Positions 1 to 6,900 of a stretch of 10,923 nucleotides of DNA are shown here, one piece after another. Positions within the stretch are counted from its first letter, which is position 1. The number at the start of each line of letters is the position of its first letter. Position numbers and translations under genes: made by a program. Below the pieces are notes generated by a model. That model ran no database searches. It saw only the letters and a program-made list of their open reading frames with translations, and was not told the origin of the DNA. Origin of the DNA: Thermoplasmata archaeon (GTDB lineage: Archaea; Thermoplasmatota; Thermoplasmata; Lutacidiplasmatales; UBA184); contig JASHXS010000155.1 in assembly GCA_030043405.1 (NCBI GenBank), forward strand, positions 1 through 10,923, read 5' to 3'.

Positions 1-1370
1 GCCAGCAGCGAGCCGGCGATGGGGGCTCCGACACTTCCCCCCACGTTCCGGAAGACGTTGTTCATGGCCGTCGCCTGACCCATGTCCTTCGGGTCGACGG
101 TGAGGACCAGCAGGTTGATGATCGAGGCATTCAGGAGGCCGATCCCGGCGCCGACCACCACTTCGACCAGGAGCGCCACGGTCAGCGAGCCGGCGAACGC
201 CTCCAGGGCAAAGCCCAGGGCCGTGACCATCCCTCCCGCGAACGCCAGCCGCTTCACGCCGAGTCGGGAGACCACGACGCTCGCGACGAGCGCGATCAAG
301 GTCATCCCGACGGCCAGGGGGAGGATGTCGATGCCCGCGTTCAGGATCCCGAAGTTGCAGTTCAGGAAGGAGAGGCAGCCGTGGTTGTACCCGCCGGACG
401 CCACCGGGTACTCGAACTGGTAGATCAGGGTGAACAGCGCCATGTACATGCCGAGCCCGGCGACCGTCAGGACGATGTTCGTGACGGCCACATTGCGCTC
501 CGCCAACATCTTCACATCGACGATCGGCTCCCGGCGCCGGACCGTGAGCCCGCGCTCCACCACCGCGAAGGGCACGAACATCAAGAGGCCGAAGACCAGG
601 AACCCGAGGGTGAGGGGCGACGTCCATCCCCACGCTTCCCCCTGGGAGAGCGCCGCGACGACGCCGGCCAGTCCGAGACCCAGGAACAAGGCACCCAGGT
701 AGTCGACCTTCGTGTCCGGGCGCCGATACGGGGACTCCTTCACGAGGAAAAAGACCAGGATCGCCATCACGATCACGAACGGGACCGCGGAGTGGTACGT
801 CCAGCGCCACCCGTACGTCTGCGAGACGAACGACCCCAAGGGAAGACTGATCGCGAAACCGATCCCGAACATCGCGCTCAGGATGCCCTGGGCCCGGGGC
901 ACCATCTCCCGCGGGAACTCCTCCCGCATGAGGGACATCCCGAGCGGAAGGATCGTGAGACCGATCCCCTGGATGGCCCGCGCGCCGACCATGAACGAGA
1001 ACGTCGGGGAGAAGCCGGTGACCGTGACGGCCGCCGCGTAGGTGAACATCACGGCGATCATCACCTTCCGCTTCCCGTAGATGTCCCCGAGTTTGCCGAT
1101 GACCGGGCTGAGGGCCACCCCGGCCGCGGCGTACGCCGAGATGATCAGCGTCACCTGGGCGGCGTCCACCCCGAAGTCGCTCTGGATGGTCGGGAGGGAG
1201 GGGGTGAGCATTCCCTCGATGTACAGGACGACGAGGACGATGCCGGCCAGCAGCAGCATGATCCGATTCGCGTAGTGTCGGTCGAACGTCTCCGCGGTCT
1301 TCGGAGCGACCGCGGGCGCGGGGGCTCCGCCGGGCGACGCGGTTGGTAGCGGGGTGGGGGAGCTCGTCAT
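1..1370 (-). CDS. MFS efflux transporter, DHA2/EmrB-like, C-terminus cut by window edge
   Basis: Reading the minus strand from the ATG at 1370 gives 456 uninterrupted codons with no stop before the window edge. The protein is a major facilitator superfamily transporter in the cytoplasmic membrane, expected to export drugs or metabolites by proton antiport. About 35 residues of Pro/Ala-rich tail precede the first helix (about 37-54). The loop after the second helix carries MFS motif A (G92-K-L-G-D96-I-Y-G-K-R). R131-A-I-Q-G-I-G matches motif B. A G/P-rich helix ending in Y-G-W-R-W (about 169-190) matches the motif C region and the G-W-R-W signature of the 14-helix DHA2 family. A later extracellular loop holds two cysteines (H-G-C ... 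L-N-C). DHA2 proteins usually have about 480-550 residues, so only the end is missing. An in-frame TAG at 1380-1382 rules out an upstream start. Substrate unknown; drug export is family knowledge, not shown here. Confidence 0.94.
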   Translation of the reverse strand, partial: MTSSPTPLPTASPGGAPAPAVAPKTAETFDRHYANRIMLLLAGIVLVVLYIEGMLTPSLPTIQSDFGVDAAQVTLIISAYAAAGVALSPVIGKLGDIYGKRKVMIAVMFTYAAAVTVTGFSPTFSFMVGARAIQGIGLTILPLGMSLMREEFPREMVPRAQGILSAMFGIGFAISLPLGSFVSQTYGWRWTYHSAVPFVIVMAILVFFLVKESPYRRPDTKVDYLGALFLGLGLAGVVAALSQGEAWGWTSPLTLGFLVFGLLMFVPFAVVERGLTVRRREPIVDVKMLAERNVAVTNIVLTVAGLGMYMALFTLIYQFEYPVASGGYNHGCLSFLNCNFGILNAGIDILPLAVGMTLIALVASVVVSRLGVKRLAFAGGMVTALGFALEAFAGSLTVALLVEVVVGAGIGLLNASIINLLVLTVDPKDMGQATAMNNVFRNVGGSVGAPIAGSLL

Positions 1371-1415
1371 CTCGGGCGCCTACGCTGGATCTGGCGGCGG
1401 AGTGGGTCGTCACCG

Positions 1416-1424
1416 TTGATAAAG
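1416..1424 (-). promoter_or_regulatory. TATA box for the MFS transporter gene
   Basis: The minus strand reads CTTTATCAA here, the clearest AT-rich patch between the transporter and the divergent VOC gene. Its centre lies about 50 bases before the transporter ATG at 1370. Archaeal initiation about 25-28 bases downstream would give a leader of roughly 20 bases. No strong Shine-Dalgarno sequence is visible before the ATG. Confidence 0.55.
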
Positions 1425-1487
1425 CCAAGGGCTCGAGTTACCCCTCCGCCACAGCTCCCTCGGCCGCCCGGTGGACCCGGGTGCGCC

Positions 1488-1496
1488 GATTTATCC
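1488..1496 (+). promoter_or_regulatory. TATA box implying a leaderless VOC transcript
   Basis: GATTTATCC stands out in a GC-rich region. Its core (about 1490-1494) lies 27-31 bases before the ATG at 1521, the normal archaeal distance from TATA box to transcription start, so the message probably begins at the start codon. The spacing argues against the in-frame ATG at 1506, which would lie only about 14 bases away. The same GATTTAT core occurs before the zinc-ribbon gene that starts at 3199. Confidence 0.6.
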
Positions 1497-1520
1497 CCGC
1501 CCGCGATGGGACGTCCGCCC

Positions 1521-1982
1521 ATGGCTCGCCCCGCCTCGCCCCAGGTCTTTCGTATCCTGCTGCCCGCCCTGGACCTGCCCAAGTCGCGTCGATTCTACGA
1601 GACCCTCCTCGGGACCAAGGGCCGCCGGGTCGCGGGGGGCCGAGTGTACCTCGACTGCGGCCCCGTCATCGTGGGGCTGCTGGACATGGCCGGCCAGGAG
1701 GGCGCTCAGCTGCCGACGCCCGCGGAGGCGGTTTACTTCTCGACGGAGGACCTGGACGGCGTTCACGCGCGGGCCCGACGCCTCCGCTGCCTCTCGAAGG
1801 AACGCCTCCACGGGGACCCGAAGAGCCCGCTCGGACAGCCGATCGTCCGTCCGTGGGGCGAGCGGTCGTTCTACGTCGAGGATCCCTCGGGCAATCCCCT
1901 CTGTTTCGTCGAGGCGAGCACCCGCTTCACGGGTACTCCGGCCCAGGTGGCCCGCCTGCGACGAACGACCCAGTCGGCTTAG
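1521..1982 (+). CDS. VOC superfamily (glyoxalase/bleomycin-resistance-like) protein
   Basis: A 153-residue cytosolic protein with two beta-alpha-beta-beta-beta modules of the vicinal-oxygen-chelate superfamily, whose members bind a divalent metal and act on or sequester small molecules. The first module begins R11-I-L-L-P-A-L-D and contains the usual helix S-R-R-F-Y-E-T-L-L-G (22-31). The second begins V71-Y-F-S-T-E-D-L-D. The end shows the classic D121-P-S-G-N-P-L-C-F-V-E131, where E131 is the likely last metal ligand; H82 and H97 are the only histidines in reach. An open reading frame extends back to 1416, but the TATA spacing supports the ATG at 1521; 1506 is the alternative. The stop codon overlaps that of the convergent zinc-ribbon gene. 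VOC enzymes include glyoxalase I, dioxygenases, epimerases and antibiotic-binding proteins, and sequence alone does not decide among them. Confidence 0.85.
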   Translation: MARPASPQVFRILLPALDLPKSRRFYETLLGTKGRRVAGGRVYLDCGPVIVGLLDMAGQEGAQLPTPAEAVYFSTEDLDGVHARARRLRCLSKERLHGDPKSPLGQPIVRPWGERSFYVEDPSGNPLCFVEASTRFTGTPAQVARLRRTTQSA

Positions 1983-3199
1983 GCGGAGCCCCGGCTGTAC
2001 AGCCGCGTCGGGGAGCGCAGCCGCGGTCCCCCCAGCACCAGACACCCGAGCAGGAATGCGAGCGCGCTGACGAGGCAGAGATAGAATCCCACCCCCGGCC
2101 CCCAGCTCGAGTTCACGGTCGAGCCCGAGACGAGGGCGTCCGCGCATCCCGAGTCCGAGCACGACCCGGCGAAGCTGTTGCCCGGGGAAGCTCCGCCGCC
2201 GTTCGTCTGGCCGGCTCCAGAACCTTGGGACGCGAGCACGGAGGGCTGGGCCGCCGCCAAGGTCAGCGGCGCGAGCAGCACGATCAGGATCGCCAGCAGA
2301 GCAAAGCCCCGGACCCAGCGAGAGTTTCGGCCGCGACGTGAAAGGAGCAGCAACGTCGACCCCAGCCCGAGCAAGATGCCGATCCCCACGAGCAGGGCCA
2401 CCGCCCCGTACAGCGGAGCGAGACCGCCGATGTTACCCTGGGAGTACGTGCCGGTGAAACTGGAACTCCCGAGGCAGACCGACGAACGCGTGCAGGTGAG
2501 CGTGAGCGAGTACTGGTTGAGCGGGTAGAAGATCTCGACACCCGAGGCGGTCGTTTGACCCGTGCCGTTCGTCGCGGTGGAAGAGACGAAGTACCAGCCC
2601 GCCACGAGCGACCCGATCAGAAGGGCCACCGCGAGCGCGAAGAGCAGGGTGCCCACGAACGTGCGACGACTGGGACTCCCGAGCAGGCCGAGGATCCCCG
2701 GGGCTGCGGTCGGCGCCGGGGTCGTACCCCCGCTGGTCGGGGGTCCGGGCGGGACGAGACGTCCCGAGACCACGGGGGCGTCTTCTGGAGCACCGAGGTG
2801 CGAGCCGCATCGCCAACAGCTGGAGGCGGCGGCGTCGACCGGAGCCCCGCAGTTCGCGCACGAGGGTACGGGCCGGTGGGGCATCGGGGGGGCGCGACTG
2901 ACCGATGTGGGAGCAGTCGAGGGTGCGGCGGCGGTCTCCGACGGAACTTCGCTCGCCGTCGAGATGGGTGGTTCCGGGACCGGGGCGGAGGGGGACGAGT
3001 CGGCTTCCCCGCCCGACTCGAACTCCGTGCCGCACTTCGGACAGTGCGTTTCGTCCTCGCCGACCTCGGCCCCGCATTCCTCGCACACGAGGGTGGCCGG
3101 GGGGGCGACTTCGAGCGTCACTCCGCAGTGGGTGCAGAAGGGCCAGTCGGGTTTGATCTCGCCCCCGCAGTGGGGACACACGAGCTCTTCGCCGGACAT
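1979..3199 (-). CDS. Membrane protein with three N-terminal zinc ribbons and four helices
   Basis: A 406-residue protein. Three short zinc-ribbon knuckles come first: C8-P-H-C11 with C22-x-x-C25, C39-x-x-C42 with C53-x-x-C56, and C114-x-x-C117 with C128-x-x-C131. A Pro/Ser/Ala/Thr-rich linker (58-112) separates the second and third. Predicted membrane helices are at about 181-205, 263-286, 297-317 and 370-390. The basic loop R288-R-G-R-N-S-R between helices 2 and 3 and the basic tail place the ribbons in the cytoplasm. Both outer loops are Ser/Gly/Thr-rich and each holds a close cysteine pair (C236/C242 and C347/C352) that could form a disulfide. A role in sensing, membrane scaffolding or transcription-linked regulation is possible but not shown. 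The membrane part resembles the protein encoded at 10322-10923. The gene has its own TATA box and ends inside the convergent VOC stop codon. No named family recognised. Confidence 0.9.
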   Translation of the reverse strand: MSGEELVCPHCGGEIKPDWPFCTHCGVTLEVAPPATLVCEECGAEVGEDETHCPKCGTEFESGGEADSSPSAPVPEPPISTASEVPSETAAAPSTAPTSVSRAPPMPHRPVPSCANCGAPVDAAASSCWRCGSHLGAPEDAPVVSGRLVPPGPPTSGGTTPAPTAAPGILGLLGSPSRRTFVGTLLFALAVALLIGSLVAGWYFVSSTATNGTGQTTASGVEIFYPLNQYSLTLTCTRSSVCLGSSSFTGTYSQGNIGGLAPLYGAVALLVGIGILLGLGSTLLLLSRRGRNSRWVRGFALLAILIVLLAPLTLAAAQPSVLASQGSGAGQTNGGGASPGNSFAGSCSDSGCADALVSGSTVNSSWGPGVGFYLCLVSALAFLLGCLVLGGPRLRSPTRLYSRGSA

Positions 3200-3232
3200 T
3201 CCTTGGTGGAGTGTTCATCTGGTGGGACCCCA

Positions 3233-3242
3233 TCATAAATCC
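3233..3242 (-). promoter_or_regulatory. TATA box for the triple zinc-ribbon gene
   Basis: The minus strand reads GGATTTATGA, with its core about 38 bases before the ATG at 3199. Initiation about 27 bases downstream gives a leader of roughly ten bases, too short for a normal Shine-Dalgarno. The core GATTTAT equals the one before the VOC gene at 1521. A second minus-strand ATG at 3218 is nearer the TATA box but is in another reading frame. Confidence 0.55.
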
Positions 3243-3290
3243 TCGGGAGCAGGTCGCCGACGCCCTCCGAGAGGCGCCGCGAGCCGGCGC

Positions 3291-3312
3291 GGGCCGGGCC
3301 CCTGGCCGGCCC
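3291..3312. other. GC-rich inverted repeat downstream of the second VOC gene
   Basis: GGGCCGG (3291-3297) and CCGGCCC (3306-3312) form a perfect 7-base-pair stem around an 8-base loop. It lies 43-64 bases past the stop of the minus-strand VOC gene and before the promoter of the next minus-strand gene, a position that would suit a transcript end. There is no T-tract, which archaeal terminators normally need, and such repeats arise easily at this G+C content. Apart from this and the TATA box, I see nothing in the 155-base gap. Confidence 0.25.
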
Positions 3313-3354
3313 CGGTTCTGGCTCGTCGGGTTCCCGGTCCGCGGCCCGAACAGG

Positions 3355-3735
3355 TCAGCGGGCCGTAGGGGGCCGGGTGAACCACCACTCGTTTCCCCAG
3401 CGATCCTTGACCCCCCCTCGGCGGTCCCCGTCGTCGGTGTCCGCCGGCGGGCGGACCGTGACCGCACCGGCCCGCAGCGCCTGTTGGTACGCCGCGTCCG
3501 CGTCGGCCACGTACAGGTGGATCATCCCGGGGAACGGAGTCCGGCCGGAGGGCACCTCCCCCACCATGACCACCCCATCGGCGATCCGGAGCTCGGCGTG
3601 CGCGAGGCGGCCCTCGGGGTCCGACTGTTCGTAGGACAGTCGGGCGCCGAGCGCCTCCTCCATGAATCGGATCAGGCCCCGGGCGTCGGGCACCGCGAGA
3701 TAGGGAGCGAGCTTCGGCGTCCGTGTCGGTTCCAT
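3355..3735 (-). CDS. VOC family protein, PhnB/YdeM-like glyoxalase fold
   Basis: A complete 126-residue VOC protein. It begins with a beta strand and helix, P11-Y-L-A-V-P-D-A-R then I22-R-F-M-E-E-A-L-G. Next comes the PhnB-type segment H46-A-E-L-R-I-A-D-G, the second-module strand I72-H73-L-Y-V-A-D-A-D-A, the helix A-L-R-A-G-A, and the closing G103-D-R-R-G-G-V-K-D-R-W-G-N-E116-W-W-F. The order and the G-D-R-x-G-x-V-x-D-x-W-G-x-x-W ending are typical of the PhnB-like group, most of whose members have no proven reaction. H46 or H73 and E116 are candidate metal ligands. It is clearly a different subfamily from the VOC protein at 1521-1982, so the two are not a recent duplicate pair. It is divergent from the large surface-protein gene, from which 174 bases separate it. 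Confidence 0.9.
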   Translation of the reverse strand: MEPTRTPKLAPYLAVPDARGLIRFMEEALGARLSYEQSDPEGRLAHAELRIADGVVMVGEVPSGRTPFPGMIHLYVADADAAYQQALRAGAVTVRPPADTDDGDRRGGVKDRWGNEWWFTRPPTAR

Positions 3736-3752
3736 GCTCGTTCATCCGGCGG

Positions 3753-3761
3753 GAGTATTTG
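3753..3761 (-). promoter_or_regulatory. Weak TATA-like element for the PhnB-like VOC gene
   Basis: The minus strand reads CAAATACTC, the only AT-rich patch upstream of the ATG at 3735. Its centre is about 22 bases from the ATG, a little short for a leaderless start but the best candidate. A nearby minus-strand ATG at 3745 is out of frame. Confidence 0.35.
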
Positions 3762-3859
3762 GGGGCCGCCCGCAGATCCTGGAACGGTCGGGGGGCCGTG
3801 CGCCTCGGGGCCGGCCAGGGGGGGTCGTTCGCCCGGCGTCGATTGCGCGTGGCAGGAGT

Positions 3860-3867
3860 CTTTAAGA
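3860..3867 (+). promoter_or_regulatory. TATA box for the surface glycoprotein gene
   Basis: CTTTAAGA is preceded by a purine-rich GGCAGGAG that could act as the upstream B-recognition part. It lies about 46 bases before the ATG at 3910, so transcription would start near 3890 with a leader of about 20 bases. It is the only good AT-rich element in the divergent gap 3736-3909 that points rightward. Confidence 0.55.
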
Positions 3868-3909
3868 TGGGGACCCGGTCCGCCCCAAGCCCCGGGTTGG
3901 TCCACGAAC

Positions 3910-6900
3910 ATGTCGATGGGAGAGTTCCGACAAGCGCACCGCGACGTCTCAACTGCATCCGCGACACCGGCGATCCCGGTCGACCCGCGGCACCGGCGCC
4001 CTCGGCACGGCGCGCTCATCGGGTGGGCCGCCCCGTTCCTTGCCGTCCTCGTCGTCGGTGTGCTGCTGCTCGGGACGGTGGGTTCCCACCCCTCGGCGGC
4101 ACCCGGCGCATCCGCCCCCGCCGGGGCCACGACTCCACCGTTTTCGACCACCTCGGTCCCCACTCGGGAGATCACCGGCCCCTCGAACGTCGGTGGCGCG
4201 TCCTGCCCCAACGCCTCCCGGTCGAGCGGAGCGCCCCCTGCGGTCGCGAGCGACCACCCTTCCGGGACCGGCCCTTCTCCGCAGTTCAATACCCAGGTGC
4301 AGCCGTACACCATCCTGACCGGTCCCTACGACTACGTCGCGGGCGGCGCCGCGTTGCGGGACCAGGGGTACGGTCAGATCGACCTGACGTGGCCCGGTGG
4401 CACGACCTCCAACCTTGTGGCGGCCTACATGATCTGGTCGATCCTCAATGACACGGTCCCCCCCACGAACGCCACGGTCAACGGAAACTCCGTCACCGGG
4501 ACCTGGACGGCGTACGCGACCCCGTCGCCCTGCTGGGCCCCGACCTACATCTACACGTTCATTGCCGAAGTGACCGCGGATGTCGTGAACGGCGTCAACA
4601 ACCTCACGGGCTTCCCCTCGGGCATCACCACCGGGGCCGACCCGTGGGCGAGCGCACAGACGGCCCCGATGGACGAGGGGGCTTCCCTCATCGCCATCTA
4701 CGACTCCGGCACGTCCATCATCCACCAGGTGAGCGTCATGACCGGCGCGCTCCCGGTCTCCGGCGTCGGCCCCACCGTCACCCTGAACTTCAGCGCCGCG
4801 AACGCCTCCGCGGCCCAGACGACCTACATCGTCGCGGACGGTCAGTTTTACGGCAACTCGGCGACCTGGAATGGGACGGTCATCGACGGGAACGCTTTCC
4901 CGGGAGATGACCCCCACGAAACCCCGACGGTATGGTCGTATGGGAACCTCTCCGACACCCACACCTTCGACGTGAACGTCACCCCCGGCGCGACCAACGT
5001 GACCGCCCAAGTATCGACCGCCGGGTCCGACTGCGTCAACTGGGTCGGCCAGGTCCTGAGCGTCGAAGTGCCGGCCCTCCCCGGACCGTACAACGTGACG
5101 TTCGAAGAGCAGGGGCTCGCCTCGGGCACCCCCTGGAACGTGACGACGAACGGGAACCTCACGACGTCGGTGGCCGCGTCGGGCCCGACCGCCGTCAGCT
5201 ATCTCCTCGGAAACGGGACGTACTCCTACTCCGTCGGGCAAGTGCCCGGTTACGTCGCCCAGCCGACCTCGGGCACGGTGTGGGTGGCGGGCGGACCGCA
5301 GCTGGTCCGCGTCATCTTCCACCAGGAAGTTTACCTCCTCACGTTCAACGAAACCGGCCTCCCGGCCGGCAATACCTGGGACGTCACGCTGATCAACACA
5401 ACGCAGAGCGTGGACCTCTACTCCGCGATGACCACACCCACGGGGATCACGTTCACCGTCGCAAATGGCTCGTACAATTACACACCCAGCCAGTACGGCC
5501 TCTATCACGCCGTCCCGACCAACGGTACGGTGACGGTCGCCGGCTCCGCGGTCACCGTGAACGTCGTCTGGGAGCCACCTCCCCTCTACAACGTCACCTT
5601 CATCGAGCAAAACCTGACCGCGGGTACAGTGTGGGGCGGCGGCGTGGACACCAACTGGGTGGACTCCTACAACACCACCACCGCCATTTCGTTCTCGCTA
5701 GAGCTTCCGAACGCCACGTTCGGGGTCGATGGCGTCTACCCCCGGACCGTGGTCGGGTACAGCACGGCCACCTACGTCCCGTTCGGGGTGAGCGGCGGGC
5801 CCACGACGGTCTACGTGAACTACTCCCTCAACTACGCCGTGATCTTCAATTCGACCGGGCTGCCGAGCGGCACTTCCTGGAGCGGCTACCTCGTCAGTAG
5901 CGCCGGGTCCGTCTACGGCTACACTGACAACAACACGATCTACTGGTCGGAGGCGAACGGGTCGTATACGTTCGTCGTGGACGCGCCGTGGGCGTACGTC
6001 GCGAACCCCGCGTCGGGCTCTCTCGCCGTCGCCGGGGCGGCCGTCACGGTCTACATCGTCTTCTCGCTGGCCCCGACCTACACCATCACCATCAACGAGA
6101 CGGGACTCGCGGTCGGGACGCTCTGGACGGTCGAGGTCACACTCCCGAACGACACCGAGATTTCCCAGAGTTCGTCGTCCTCCAGCCTCGTGTTGAACGA
6201 ACCGAACGGGACTTACTACATCGTGCCCGCCGCGGTCGGGTACACGCCGTCGCCCCCCTACTTCTATGGGTATGTCTACGGCGCCAACGTCTACGAGCCC
6301 GTCGCCTTCAGCCAGGTGTACGCGGTCGTCTTCACGGAGGTGGGGCTGCCGAGCGACACGTACTGGGAGGTGTACTTCGACTACAGCTACGCCTACTCGT
6401 ACGGGACCAACCTCACCGTCTGGGTCCCGAACGGAACATTCGACTTCGACGTGTACGGCGGCGATGGGTTCACGGCGACCCCGGAGTACGGTACCATCAC
6501 GATCTCCGGCGCCGGGGCCGCGCAGACGATCGTCTTCAGTTCGTCCACGGAACCCGTCTACTCGGTCACCTTCAACGCGGTAGGACTCGCCGCCGGGACC
6601 AACTGGTCCGTGGCGGTGGACTACTACAGCGAGTACACGACGGGGAGCTCCCTGGTCTTCTGGGAGACGAACGGAACCTTCCCCTTCGTCGTGTCTGGAG
6701 GCGGAACCTCCACCCCGAACCCCTCATCCGGGGATGTGACCATCTCGGGCGCCAACGTGACGCAGACGATCACGTGGGGGACGAGCACGCTCGCCTACTA
6801 CGCCGTGACCTTCACGGAGTCCGGCCTGCCCAGCGGGGCGACCTGGTACGTCAACGTGAGCGGCCAGACCCCGCTCGAGGCGACCGTCTCAGGTAGCACG

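Noticed and set aside
381..1349. Long plus-strand open frame of 322 codons across the transporter region
   Set aside because: The composition is Arg/Asp/Glu/His-rich and low in hydrophobics, typical of an antisense shadow. The minus strand encodes a clear MFS transporter over the same bases.
3216..3218. Minus-strand ATG nearer to the TATA box of the zinc-ribbon gene
   Set aside because: It is in a different reading frame from the zinc ribbons and opens an Arg/Pro-rich shadow frame.
3211..3909. N-terminal extension of the surface-protein frame by 233 codons
   Set aside because: It overlaps the complete minus-strand VOC gene, is Pro/Arg/Gly-rich without domain features, and would put the hydrophobic signal segment in mid-protein. 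The TATA box at 3860-3867 points to the ATG at 3910.
3949..5610. Minus-strand open frame of 553 codons opposite the surface-protein gene
   Set aside because: It is rich in Arg, Gly, Asp and Val with no recognisable motif. It mirrors the high-G+C codons of the real gene on the plus strand.
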